Assembly (NCBI RefSeq): GCF_004118675.1
Contig: NZ_SDHZ01000001.1
Coordinates: forward strand, 1,364,001 to 1,428,000
DNA length: 64,000 nt
Source: Filimonas effusa
GTDB taxonomy: Bacteria > Bacteroidota > Bacteroidia > Chitinophagales > Chitinophagaceae
Reading direction: 5' to 3'
Shown here piece by piece: positions 26,687 to 35,840 of the stretch (positions within the stretch are counted from its first letter, which is position 1; each line of letters begins with the position of its first letter). Both the position numbers and the translations under genes were made by a program. A model generated the notes under the pieces. That model was given only the letters and a program-made list of their open reading frames with translations. It was not told the DNA's origin and ran no database searches.

Positions 26687-26759
26687 ATCAAACCTTTTTT
26701 ACAATATCCCCCAAATTTTCGAACTGATCCAATATAGCATCCTTTTCGGGAGAAAATCG

Positions 26760-26791
26760 GGGAGACATTTTTTAAGATAGATTTGTCTCCC
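26760..26791. repeat. Inverted repeat upstream of the integrase gene
   Basis: GGGAGACA (26,760-26,767) and TGTCTCCC (26,784-26,791) are exact reverse complements with a 16-base AT-rich spacer, and a further CGGGAGA lies just upstream. Such dyads between attachment site and integrase can be integrase or excisionase arm sites; that is inference. Confidence 0.4.
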
Positions 26792-26926
26792 GGAAATCTG
26801 CGTAACTGATTGATGTTTAATTTGATATAACATATTTTATTGCATTTTGAAGTCACCTTTTTCCCGTCTTAAGTGAGGTTTAGAAGAGAGAAATGAAACC
26901 ATTTTAAATCATTTCAAATCGTGTGT

Positions 26927-28199
26927 ATGAAAAAAGACAAAAGTTTTGCTATCGACTTTAAAGCAAGAAAGACCAAAAGCAACCGCTCGTTTGCCTATCT
27001 GATAGTGAAGGTCACTGTCAACGGCGATGAAACCGAAATTTCTCTCAATGAGAAAATCCCTATTGCATCGTGGGACAGCAAGGCCGAAAAATTGAAAGGC
27101 CGAAATGTCGAAGTTCAGGCCTTGAACGATTATATCGACGATGTTCGTTTTCGCCTTAAAGAGAGTAAACGAACATTAGAAGCAGGTAGATACGAAGTGA
27201 CGGCTGAGAGCGTAAGACAGCACTACGAAAACAGGCATATCAGCCAGCGTCCCCCCCTCGTCAGGGCATACCATGAAAGATTTAATCCAAAAGCATGAAA
27301 ATCTGGAAGGCGAAACCAATAAACTGAAGGGCGGCACACTAAAAAACTATGTAACAACAGCAAAGTATCTGGGAAATTTTATGCTGGATTACTTCAAAAA
27401 GGAAGACGTAGATTTATTGATGTTCGATTATGAAGCCATTCTGGAACTGGAAAGACATATTCGCACCAAACCGCTAAAGAAGCATGACCCATGTAAAGGA
27501 AACGGTTTATTTAAACACATGGAACGCGTAAACAAAATGATGGGAATGGCCAAAGACATGAAATGGATAAAAGACAGTCCTTTTGATCCATACATTCCAG
27601 ATCGAAAGAAGGTCATTCGCGAAAGATTAACCCTCGCTTATTTTGTACGTATCGAGAATCTAAAATTTGATGATCCAAAGCTAACTTTAGTTAAGGACCT
27701 GTTTGTCTTTGACTGTTATATCGGTGCCAGCTGTGTAGATTTAATGAATCTCAATGAAACTCATTTTGAGGTTTCCGGGGAGCATCTTTTATGTACGCTT
27801 TATCGTCAGAAAAGCACCGAATTGGCGGCGATTCCCGTCCCGCCCATTGCCAGGGAAATTATGGCTAAATACAGCAATACACCGGCAGCATTATCACGAG
27901 GTAAAATTTTTCCTTATATCAGTAACCAAGATTTCAACCGGTATTTGAAGGTAATTGCCTCGGCAGCTAACATTCCGATACACCTGGATACCAAAAAGGC
28001 AAGAGCTTTTTTTGCCAGGGAGTTAAACTTAAAGAATGGAGTTCCACTTGAAACAGTTAGTAAAATGATGGGACACGCCAAACTTGCGACTACTAAAGAG
28101 GTTTATGCAGATGTTGACGAAGAGAAAATCTTGGAAGATACGGCGCAGGTTCAGCAACGATTCGCTGCAAAGAAGCAGCAGTTTTTGGGGGTTGCGTGA
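26927..28199 (+). pseudogene. Tyrosine recombinase (integrase), split by a one-base change in a run of seven C
   Basis: The first part (26,927 on) is the Arm and core-binding start, MKKDKSFAIDFKARKTKSNR, reading to HISQRPP. At seven C (27,251-27,257) the sense frame shifts by one; the continuation SSGHTMKDLIQKHENLEG runs to 28,199. Removing one C gives a single 423-residue protein, the normal length for Bacteroidota integrases. In the catalytic domain the usual first arginine region reads CYIGASCVDLMNL (Arg replaced). The HxxR box reads KKAR (His replaced by Lys). MMGHA and the nucleophile tyrosine in KEVYADV are kept. The protein may therefore be impaired even in frame. Confidence 0.8.
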
Positions 28200-28257
28200 T
28201 AAAATTATCTGCAAGGTAAAATAGCGGCCATATTATTTACATATTGTATTATAGCTC

Positions 28258-28286
28258 AGGTTACTCATTTTGAGTAACCTTTTTAA
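28258..28286. terminator. Terminator after the integrase gene
   Basis: A perfect 10-bp stem (AGGTTACTCA / TGAGTAACCT, loop TTT) is followed by TTTTAA. It could also serve the minus-strand cassette that ends at 28,415, although it is 130 bases beyond that gene. Confidence 0.75.
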
Positions 28287-28414
28287 GTCTTTTCATGAAT
28301 TTTTTTCAAATTCAGGTATATCTCGCCATAAGGTTGCATACTCTCATAGTTTGTAGCCACTAATTTGACAAATGTTTCCAATGGGTAATATACAGAAATA
28401 ATAACTGTATAACT

Positions 28415-28858
28415 TCAAAACAAAATCTCAGGAATAAACTTATCTCTCTTGTTTGCTTTTATAATTTTAGGATCATTAGTTATCAATGTGCATTCCATTT
28501 GTACTGCCGAAGCATAAATGATTTTGTCATGTAGTTCAAGAGTTCTTTCCGAATCAACATCAAGCAATAGACTAACAATTTCTTGCTCAATTGGTTTAAT
28601 CTCCACATCCTCGCATTCCTTAAGCTGAATAAAGATTTCGTAGTAAAATTTTCGGGCCATTTCTTCGCTACGTAAAAAGTTTTTGTATATTTCTACGAAG
28701 ACGACAGATGGGATTATTAGTTTGAAATAATCATAAGATCTATCCAGGCATTTCGAAATAGCATTTCTGACATTAGGACTTAACATATCCTTTTCATGAA
28801 AAAAAATGTTGTAATAGTTAATGAGTGCTACAGTATCAATTACAAATATTCTATTCAT
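28415..28858 (-). CDS. PIN-domain nuclease, last gene of the four-gene cassette
   Basis: A 147-residue PIN-fold protein. Likely metal-binding acidic residues are Asp8 (IFVIDTVALINYY), Glu56 (SVVFVEIYK), Asp111 (LELHDKIIYASAVQ) and Asp129 (TLITNDPKI), the complete PIN set, so an active RNase is expected. The ATG at 28,858 is chosen because it overlaps the previous gene's stop by 8 bases and is preceded by GGAAAGG; a longer frame begins at 28,900. It resembles VapC toxins, but the usual small VapB antitoxin is not recognisable. The gene before it, or the ATPase, may hold it in check; that is inference. Confidence 0.8.
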   Translation of the reverse strand: MNRIFVIDTVALINYYNIFFHEKDMLSPNVRNAISKCLDRSYDYFKLIIPSVVFVEIYKNFLRSEEMARKFYYEIFIQLKECEDVEIKPIEQEIVSLLLDVDSERTLELHDKIIYASAVQMECTLITNDPKIIKANKRDKFIPEILF

Positions 28859-29210
28859 ACCTTTCCAAATAATTCTGGTGTACGGAATGGATTTCTTCAT
28901 CTAATGATACTTCCGCATTCGAAGGCTGCGATATTAGGAATTCTATAAAATCAACAGTCATTTCCTCAATAGCAAAGTTGCTTTCGTTGGCAAGAGAAAA
29001 GACCGAAGTTATAAATTGTTTACTAACGCCATTCTTGCGTATATTAGTTTCATTACTTTTTGAAAGGAAATAGGAGTTGCCATGAACTTCATGATAAAAA
29101 TATTTACACCCCTCCACTAACTCAGAGATTTCTTTATCATCACAAAGGGTTTGTCCTAAAACCGAGTTAAGGAATATTTCCTGATTGTTTTTGCTTAGAA
29201 CATATTTCAT
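28851..29210 (-). CDS. Small uncharacterised protein of the cassette
   Basis: A 119-residue, mostly helical, acidic protein (EEMTVDFIEFLISQPSNAEVSLDEEIHSVHQ at the C-terminus). I do not recognise it. It starts one base after the ATPase stop and its end overlaps the PIN start, so the three are translationally linked. Size and position, directly before a PIN nuclease, fit an antitoxin or adaptor role. However, it shows no clear ribbon-helix-helix or AbrB DNA-binding start. Confidence 0.6.
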   Translation of the reverse strand: MKYVLSKNNQEIFLNSVLGQTLCDDKEISELVEGCKYFYHEVHGNSYFLSKSNETNIRKNGVSKQFITSVFSLANESNFAIEEMTVDFIEFLISQPSNAEVSLDEEIHSVHQNYLERYE

Positions 29211-29211
29211 C

Positions 29212-30636
29212 CTAATCCGTCTGATTTGATTTGTTAAGTAAGTCTACTGTTTTTGTCGTCGAGATTGAATCCGGCAATGTATCTGATTGTATGTTTATAG
29301 CACCTTGCTTAGTTAAGCTACCTATATAAGGCTCGTCAATTTCCTCAATACCGTCGTTTGCAGCATTCTCAATGATATTATACGCCATTTGTAGAATCTT
29401 GGCTGCATTAAATTCTGCGGTTAGGCCAATTTGCCTAACTGCTCCTTCAGTAAAGGGACTTAAGGGTTTACCCGAATCTGACGTTCTGTATTCCGATAAA
29501 TATTTCTGAATAAGCATTATGGCATGAACTTCATTAATTTTGTCAAAAAGGATCATGTGACGCGGATTATCAATGGAGGGATTCAATGAAACCCGCTGTT
29601 CTAGCCCGGAAAGTCCCCATGCATCTTGAAGAATTCGCGGCACACCCGCGTGAAGTGCGAGAATAATATTATAGAAGCCTATTTTTGAATTTAAGTAAAG
29701 TCCATCATATAAGATGGTTCTAAGTTGGGTTACAAAGTCCTTCTTTTGTATTGCACTCTGATGATCCGGTATCCGCTCGAAGTCATCTACAAACAAATAA
29801 GCTCCATTAAAACCAGCTGCCAAAAAAACATTTACTAAATCCGTAAAGATAAAATCCATCCTATCTTTACCCTTTTTTAGAGAATTAAAGTATTCGATAA
29901 ATTCTTTCTGAGTAACGATACTAGTAAGAACTAGATGTGCTTCTTTATAAAGAGGAAAGTCACTGGATATTCCTTGTAAATGAGAGTTTTTGAGAATTTG
30001 TTTACCTATATCTGTTTTTGAGCATTCAAATATCTCGTTCCTTTCCTTACTCGAAAACCAATCTTTGTTGTTGAATTTTGCTACAATCTCATTTTCATCA
30101 GTGAATGACTCTAAAAATGTCGATGAATTTAGTAACGTGGATATAGCTTCGATCCTTAAAATAGCAAGAGCGTTGCTGATTATATTACTGTCAATAATTG
30201 CAGTAAATAGAATATCAACAAAGTTGTCAAATGATTTAGTTTTCCCTCCGGACTCTGGTTGAAAATAGATTGCAAAACATTTATTAACATTATCGGAAAG
30301 ATCTAAGCAATACTCTTCGTTTATTTTTTTTGTCAGATTTAGAAGAAAAGCAGTCTTTCCGTTTCCTCTTCCGATATAGGAAGAGTCGAGAATAAAACCT
30401 AAACGTTGATGATTCAAATCGTTTTGAGGAACCTTTATAAAGTTTGTAAGCATTTTTTCCCATTCGACACTCCGGATCTCGGGTTCATAAATACTGCCAT
30501 TGAATTTTCGCTCTGTTGAATCTTTATTGAGAATAGCCTGAGAGGGAAAAGGATTTTCGTTTAATAAATACCTTTCAAACTTACCCTGAGGTATCACATC
30601 AATTGATGATGTTGCTTTTTTTAGCAGTTTGCTCAT
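29212..30636 (-). CDS. P-loop (AAA-like) ATPase of the cassette
   Basis: A 474-residue ATPase. Walker A is GRGNGKTA at residues 89-96 and Walker B is YLFVDDFER at about 280-288, with the catalytic acidic pair DD. The start NENPFPSQA is seen in several poorly described STAND/AAA-like ATPases of mobile elements. An arginine-containing segment (PRILQDAWGLSGLEQRVSL, near 340) may supply sensor or finger residues. About 185 residues between Walker A and B are larger than in simple AAA domains and could be an inserted sensing module. It begins two bases after the upstream gene's stop. No known defence family could be assigned by eye. Confidence 0.75.
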   Translation of the reverse strand: MSKLLKKATSSIDVIPQGKFERYLLNENPFPSQAILNKDSTERKFNGSIYEPEIRSVEWEKMLTNFIKVPQNDLNHQRLGFILDSSYIGRGNGKTAFLLNLTKKINEEYCLDLSDNVNKCFAIYFQPESGGKTKSFDNFVDILFTAIIDSNIISNALAILRIEAISTLLNSSTFLESFTDENEIVAKFNNKDWFSSKERNEIFECSKTDIGKQILKNSHLQGISSDFPLYKEAHLVLTSIVTQKEFIEYFNSLKKGKDRMDFIFTDLVNVFLAAGFNGAYLFVDDFERIPDHQSAIQKKDFVTQLRTILYDGLYLNSKIGFYNIILALHAGVPRILQDAWGLSGLEQRVSLNPSIDNPRHMILFDKINEVHAIMLIQKYLSEYRTSDSGKPLSPFTEGAVRQIGLTAEFNAAKILQMAYNIIENAANDGIEEIDEPYIGSLTKQGAINIQSDTLPDSISTTKTVDLLNKSNQTD

Positions 30637-30638
30637 TG

Positions 30639-31904
30639 TTATTTTTTTATGTCTATTGCTATTATGTTTAGAGATTTATTATCCACAACTATCGGTTCGC
30701 GTTTTAAATACATCGCTTTTGTTTCTGATGGTAATCTGTCAGCTTCTAACGAAATGCTTATTTTGGTTTCATTTCTAAGATTAAGCTGGTATAGGCTTTC
30801 TAAAAACTCTACAAACTTATTGTAAGATATTTTTAACTTAAAACAAACTAGATCCCTCAAGTCAGCGAGATTAACAAAGTAAGTTTTAACTCTGCTTTTA
30901 AGATCGATGTACGATTCATAAACACACTTTGTAAATTCTTCAATCATATTTTCAAAAGAGGGAGAGTGTATAAACAGTTTTATATTTTCTGGATATTGAA
31001 AAATTTCAAGAAAATCTCTATTAGACACACTTGGTGTCAAAATCGATATAGGATACACTATTTTTCCGCTAAAATTGTAGTAAAATTCAGTTGCATTTAT
31101 AATTCCTAATTGTTTTCCTCGATAGCACCAAATATCAAAGTAGCTAAGGCTCATTTGCATTTTATAAATATCATTTAAAAAATAGTTGAGCCAGTGATCC
31201 CTTATCCGTTTAACGATGACGTTATAGTCTGCATTCTTAAGTGGAGCCTCAGGGGACAAGTCTATAAGCCCAGCGCTCACCAACTTCGCTATTAAATTTT
31301 CTTTTGTCGAGGAAAGATTCTGTTCGATATTTAAGTGCTCCTTTATGTCACTTCTTAGTTTTTCAACGAGTAGGTTTATATAATTAATAACGTCTGCCGT
31401 CTTTTTGAAAGACTCTTTAGCAATATTTAATCTTAGAGGAGAATAAACTGGAAATATTAATAGGCCAGATTTACTGGCGGAATAACACTTCTGTATCAGA
31501 TAATAGAATCCGTGAAGCTCCCTTTCCATCAAATTGAAAATAGCCAAATGGTATTCATCCAAGTTTCGTTCATAATTATTAATCAGATTTTTTCCTGTAG
31601 TGGTAAGAAAAAAATCTTCACCTCTACTTTCAATTAGATTGTACAGTTTGGATTCTTCAATAACTTCTTTTAAAGTATATTCATATCTCTTCAGCTTTTT
31701 ACTCGACATTTCTTCATCTGGAGTAATTATTTTTCTATATTTCGATTCGCCTAATTGAAAAGAGTCCTTTCTTCTCCGAAAGTCACTAAAAATTTCCTTT
31801 TTACTTTGATGTTGCTCTACGCTTTTGAGCAAAATGTAAAAGTATTCAAGAAAGTAAAACTTTTTGACACTTGTTATTTTTGGTTCAATAAGGAGCTTGC
31901 TCAA
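30639..31904 (-). CDS. Uncharacterised first protein of the cassette, possible winged helix
   Basis: A 421-residue protein of unknown family. Residues about 75-110 (YEYTLKEVIEESKLYNLIESRGEDFFLTTTGKNLI) look like a winged helix: recognition helix, then a beta hairpin ending in 'FFLTTTGK'. The rest is helical with many aromatic and lysine residues and no catalytic motif I can name. It starts with TTG at 31,904; no ATG is near, and the frame stays open a little upstream. It leads the operon and begins, like the next gene, with MSKLL. It may be the DNA-binding or target-sensing partner of the ATPase. Confidence 0.6.
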   Translation of the reverse strand: MSKLLIEPKITSVKKFYFLEYFYILLKSVEQHQSKKEIFSDFRRRKDSFQLGESKYRKIITPDEEMSSKKLKRYEYTLKEVIEESKLYNLIESRGEDFFLTTTGKNLINNYERNLDEYHLAIFNLMERELHGFYYLIQKCYSASKSGLLIFPVYSPLRLNIAKESFKKTADVINYINLLVEKLRSDIKEHLNIEQNLSSTKENLIAKLVSAGLIDLSPEAPLKNADYNVIVKRIRDHWLNYFLNDIYKMQMSLSYFDIWCYRGKQLGIINATEFYYNFSGKIVYPISILTPSVSNRDFLEIFQYPENIKLFIHSPSFENMIEEFTKCVYESYIDLKSRVKTYFVNLADLRDLVCFKLKISYNKFVEFLESLYQLNLRNETKISISLEADRLPSETKAMYLKREPIVVDNKSLNIIAIDIKK

Positions 31905-31971
31905 AAGAGACGTGGTTATTTTTGTTATGAAATAAATACATCTTACTTCATTCCGTGAAATAAGATATCAA

Positions 31972-32001
31972 CAAATATCTGAAATATACCTCTTTTTTCA
32001 A
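31972..32001 (-). promoter_or_regulatory. Promoter of the four-gene cassette
   Basis: On the minus strand, TTG (complement of 31,999-32,001), a 19-bp spacer and GATATTTG (complement of 31,972-31,979) fit the Bacteroidota -33/-7 pattern with one mismatch. The first gene starts about 68 bases downstream. This gives the cassette its own expression, independent of the mobilisation genes. Confidence 0.55.
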
Positions 32002-32110
32002 CTGTTCACGACTAGTTTTTAACTAATTAAGCCAACTTTTTCTAGTACATTATGTGAGGCTATTAGTATTCGAGACTTGTCATTTTTATTTTAATGGCTG
32101 TCAGATGCGA

Positions 32111-34082
32111 TTATTTATTGGACGAAATTACCAATCGCCTCAGCTCCGGGGTGTTCAGGATTCGTTCAAGTTCATCGGAAATGATATTTTTTGCATCCTG
32201 TTTAATTTGGAGGAAGGAAGCCAGTATCGTTTTTTGGTCTATTTGCCCCTTCGATTTATCATCCCCTGCGGTTGATTTAATCACTGTATTTTCATCTAGG
32301 ATAAATTCAGCATGAAACATTTTCTGTTCAATCTTCTGATCCGGATTGTCGGCTACGACACCAACGAATTCACCGGCTGACAGGGCGGCAATAACCGATT
32401 GCGGTATGGCATAATCCAATTGTTTGGATTTGGTAACGGAGGTTTCACTGCTGTTGATGGCAATGCTCTCTCTGTCCTGCATGATCTTCCCAAAGCGTTC
32501 TGCCAGATCTTTGGCGTGTTGACCAGTAACCTGCCCTGAGATAATATTGCCCACCATGTTCAGAATAACATCTGCCTGTTGTTTGCCATATTGGGCCACC
32601 AACTGGCTGGAATCCTGTATGACCATCACAACGGAAACGAGATAAGACCGGCAATAAGCTAAGAACTTAGACAGGCCGGGCCAGGAAAGATTGGCGAACT
32701 CTTCCAGCATAATGAGACAGGGCTGTTCTTCCTGTTCCTTCACGAGCTTTTGCAGGTTATTAAGGTAAAGAGAAACAATGGGGCTGTATACGTTCGCCTT
32801 CATCGGATTATTGGCGATGCAAACGATCTTCGGCGCTTTAGGATCATTGATTGTCATCGTAAAATCATCGGCGGATAATACATAGTAAAGGTTCGGGGAA
32901 GCTAAAGTAGCAAGGCTCATGGTAGCCCCGGAGATCTGCCCGATCAATTGTTTACCCGCATCACCCGTCAGTGCCTGGACAAAAGGTTTTGCCAATGCTT
33001 CCAATTGTGGTTCAGCCCGCAGGATGGTCAATAGTTTATCCAGATCGGTTTGCGCCATCTCGATGACGTGCGGCAGGGTGCAGTATTTTCCATCCTTATA
33101 CAACCGCAAAAACCAGATGATAGCCGTTACAAAATTTATACTCGATTCCACCCAAAAATCCCCTTGTTCGTCGATCCAGTCCTGGTTTAAGCCAAGTAAA
33201 ATACTGCGGGAGGCGGACGCAGCATCGGTAATATCTTTGAGGGATTCTATCTTCAGTGGGTTGCAGCGGTGCTGGATTTCATCAAAGTTCAGCACAAAAA
33301 ATTTCGGTTCGACTTTATACAGGTGCTTATACCGTAATAATATTGGTAGGTGTCAGGTCTGGATATTTAAAATCATGCAAGCAGATACCGAAGCCTTTTC
33401 GGACGGCTTGCTCCAAAATGGGTTTCACGATCCGTCTTGTTTTACCACTGCCCGGTAGTCCGGCTGTCAGCAGGCTGCGAAAGGGATTCACGATAGATAC
33501 TTGACTGCGCCGTTGTTTTCCCTTCAATTCATAGCGCGCCTTAAAATTAAAGCTGTATTTATTTTCCAGCAATCGTTCTTCCTGCGGGAATGTCTGGTTG
33601 TTTTTATTGAATACATCGCCCTGTAGTTTCAACTTAATGATGCGTGATAGCAGTGTGCCACCGGTCAGGATCAGGATAAAACCAATGCTGGTGATCGCCA
33701 TGTATGTGCTTCCAACAAGTTGAGGCGCTTCGCGCCAGAACAGGATCAGACCTGCACCGAAATAGATCAACAGCTCGGTAATTAAATAAGCTAGGGCGAT
33801 GGGGTAGTTCAATTTCTCAGACTTCTTTCCTTTTGCTCCCATAAGGGAGACAACGAGGAAGGCCAGTGCCAGGTATTTTGATTTATGAATGGAACTGAAC
33901 AGCCCTGTCCGTATAATATTGCCAAGCAGACGGTCGGAAAGTGCGGCGGTCAGTTCCCATGTTTTAAAAGCACCATAGCAAAAATAATAGCAGTGCAGGA
34001 GCAAGATAAAAATGCTGATCCCACGTGTCATATCCAGGATTTTCTTCAATCCGATTTCAGGTGTTCCGTTTTTCATTGTCAT
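32111..34082 (-). pseudogene. Type IV coupling protein (TraG/MobC type), frameshifted
   Basis: The N-terminal half (34,082-33,327) has four or so membrane segments (GISIFILLLHCYYFCYGAF onwards) and Walker A AGLPGSGKTRR. The C-terminal half has Walker B CLIMLEEFANL and ends at 32,111. The first frame stops after DLTPTNIITV. The sense continues one base over as LLRYKHLYKVEPKFFVLNFDE, so a single extra base in AATATTATTA near 33,335 breaks the gene. Repaired, it would be 656 residues, the normal size of Bacteroidota coupling ATPases that pass relaxase-bound DNA to a secretion channel. It follows the relaxase by 5 bp. Confidence 0.85.
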
Positions 34083-34087
34083 TGATT

Positions 34088-35440
34088 TTAGCGTTCCAGG
34101 GAATTATCGTTGGTATGTTGGTGGCGGTTTCTGCGACGTTCTTCTTCGTCATCTTTGAGCGCATGATTCAAAGATTGACCGCCTCCCTTCGGCTGCATCA
34201 GCTCTGTTAGTGGCGAAGTGTCGTTTGACAATTCCGGTAGCTTTGATCTTTCATTGCGATCAGGCTGTGACTGTTTTGCTGTGGAATTGGCCGGGGATCG
34301 TTCATGGGCAGCGGAGTTATTAAGATCTTTCTGAAACAGCTTTTCCGCTTTTTTGCCCTCTTCTGGAAAAAGGGATAGCCCCATTCGTTCCATAATCCTT
34401 TTGGCGCCGTATTCTTTATTTTTATCGAGGTCAGAGCCGTTGTAGACTGTTTTTTTATCGTGGTCGACAAAGGTCAGGCCATATACGCGCCCTTGCTCGT
34501 TCTGCCAGATAACGAGCGAAACGTTTTCCTTTTCCAATCCCTGCTGGAAGGCGCGCAGACTTAGGGGTTGCTGACTGATCTGCCAGTCAATCTTCGTTTT
34601 TAGAGACTGCTTTCCTTTTTCTGCTTGCTGTTGATTGTCTTTAAAATGTCGTTCCAGTTCATCGAGTGTCGGCTTACTGTAGATGTCGCTGGCTTTGATA
34701 GGTACGCCGATCTTCTGCCCGTTTTCATCAAGCGCCCTATAATACAGGCCACGGTTTTCATACATACTGGACCCTTCTTTACCACGATCAGCGATGACAT
34801 TGAAGCCTTTTAAAACAGTGTTGAGTTGTTCCAGTGATGTGTAACGGTAAGTAAGAAGCACATGATCGAGGACATTAGTAATACCCCGCAATGTTTCTGA
34901 TCTGCCGTATTGAACACTGCGCGTATCAAGTGCAAGCGCCTGTCTTTTCTCGGCAGCCTTATCCAGTTTATCCACTTTTATCAGCCCGTATTTTTCTTCC
35001 AGTTCCTTACGTATCGGCTCCGATTTCTCTTTCGCCTGGTAGTGGGTATTGATGCGTTCGCCATCTTCTTTGATGAGTGTAGTCACTATGTTCAGATGCA
35101 GATGTGCGGCGTCAAAATGCTGGTAGACAAGATACGGCTGGTCACCAAAGCCCATCTTTTCCATGAACTCCGTTGCCAATACTTTAGAAAATTCAGGCGT
35201 GAGTTTATGTGTCTCGGACGGATGAAGGTTCAGGGATACATGCAGCAATTTGGTATCAGCACGGGTGTTCAGATCCATGCGATCTTTGAAGGTGTCGTAC
35301 TTCTCACGGTACTTTAATTCGTCGGGGTTCTTCAAAAAATTGACAGCCGCCAGTAGCAATGCCTTGCCATCTTTGACTTTGTTTTCGTTATAGTTCAACA
35401 CCCGGGACAAGGATTTCGGGTAACTTATTTGCGGGCGCAT
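34088..35440 (-). CDS. MobB-type relaxase
   Basis: The 450-residue protein is a relaxase/mobilisation nuclease. The HUH metal motif is YQHFDAAHLHLNIVTTL, and DTKLLHVSLNLHPSE precedes it as in the Bacteroidota MobB family. The catalytic tyrosine is probably near the N-terminus (SYPKSLSRVLNYNENKV). It nicks oriT and stays bound to the transferred strand. The C-terminal 60 residues are polar and unstructured, which fits a secretion signal. It is intact, unlike the coupling protein downstream. It starts three bases after the MobA-like stop. Confidence 0.9.
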   Translation of the reverse strand: MRPQISYPKSLSRVLNYNENKVKDGKALLLAAVNFLKNPDELKYREKYDTFKDRMDLNTRADTKLLHVSLNLHPSETHKLTPEFSKVLATEFMEKMGFGDQPYLVYQHFDAAHLHLNIVTTLIKEDGERINTHYQAKEKSEPIRKELEEKYGLIKVDKLDKAAEKRQALALDTRSVQYGRSETLRGITNVLDHVLLTYRYTSLEQLNTVLKGFNVIADRGKEGSSMYENRGLYYRALDENGQKIGVPIKASDIYSKPTLDELERHFKDNQQQAEKGKQSLKTKIDWQISQQPLSLRAFQQGLEKENVSLVIWQNEQGRVYGLTFVDHDKKTVYNGSDLDKNKEYGAKRIMERMGLSLFPEEGKKAEKLFQKDLNNSAAHERSPANSTAKQSQPDRNERSKLPELSNDTSPLTELMQPKGGGQSLNHALKDDEEERRRNRHQHTNDNSLER

Positions 35441-35443
35441 ACT

Positions 35444-35710
35444 TCATGAATTTGAATGAGACGGATACGGATTTCTTCTGTTTTCTTCAGGAGCAATTGC
35501 CGCTTTGATCTTCAGCAATGCAGATAATACTTCATCGGCAGATTGATTGCGGTATTTCATCGTGACCGGCTTACTGAGTAAGATATTCCGGGCAAAATCA
35601 CTCCGGCTTTGGTGCGTTGATTTTTTGCGTTTGGCATCGAGCTTTTCGAATTCTTCAGGCCGCAGCTGGATGGTGATCCGGCGTGTATAACCAGGTTCTT
35701 GCTGCTTCAT
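35444..35710 (-). CDS. MobA-like relaxosome DNA-binding protein
   Basis: An 88-residue basic protein with a ribbon-helix-helix-like start (TRRITIQLRPEEFEKLDAKR), followed by QSRSDFARNILL. This is the pattern of accessory proteins that bind oriT and help the relaxase. It is short: family members often have 40-60 more residues including an asparagine-rich helix, which is missing here. It directly precedes the relaxase gene and follows the oriT-like repeats. Confidence 0.75.
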   Translation of the reverse strand: MKQQEPGYTRRITIQLRPEEFEKLDAKRKKSTHQSRSDFARNILLSKPVTMKYRNQSADEVLSALLKIKAAIAPEENRRNPYPSHSNS

Positions 35711-35738
35711 ATTCTCTCTTCACATTTATAGGTTATCA

Positions 35739-35840
35739 GCGGCTGCAAGCCGCTACTGCTTCCGGCAGGCCGAAGGCCTGCCCGCCCCCGCCGACTTCGG
35801 AGGCATCAGGGGGCGAGGTCGATTGCGGTCCAGGCAATCG
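35739..35840. other. Candidate origin of transfer (oriT): four inverted repeats in GC-rich DNA
   Basis: Four dyads lie in about 100 bases: GCGGCT/AGCCGC (35,739-35,753), GGCAGGCC/GGCCTGCC (35,764-35,782), CGCCCCC/GGGGGCG (35,783-35,815) and CGATTGC/GCAATCG (35,820-35,840). The stretch is much richer in GC than the island around it and lies directly upstream of mobA and the relaxase gene, where oriT is expected. An 84-codon frame across it is probably not a gene. The rest of the 35,711-36,176 gap shows only the dyad listed next. Confidence 0.65.

Larger units (their letters stand above)
25299..26730 (-). mobile_element. ISAon1-like insertion sequence, about 1.43 kb
   Basis: Imperfect terminal inverted repeats were found by eye. 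The left end is GGATCATATCAAAAAGTTGA at the start of 25,299-25,323. The right end (26,706-26,730, reverse strand) reads GGATCAGTTCGAAAATTTGG. About 19 of 25 positions agree, including GGATCA, AAAA and GGGAT. Both ends are bordered by AATATA. Inside are the two overlapping minus-strand transposase genes of ISAon1-type elements. The second is frameshifted, so this copy is probably unable to transpose itself. Confidence 0.75.
25293..26736. repeat. 6-bp target-site duplication flanking the IS
   Basis: AATATA occurs at 25,293-25,298 directly before the left inverted repeat and at 26,731-26,736 directly after the right one. It marks the insertion point of the IS. Confidence 0.6.
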
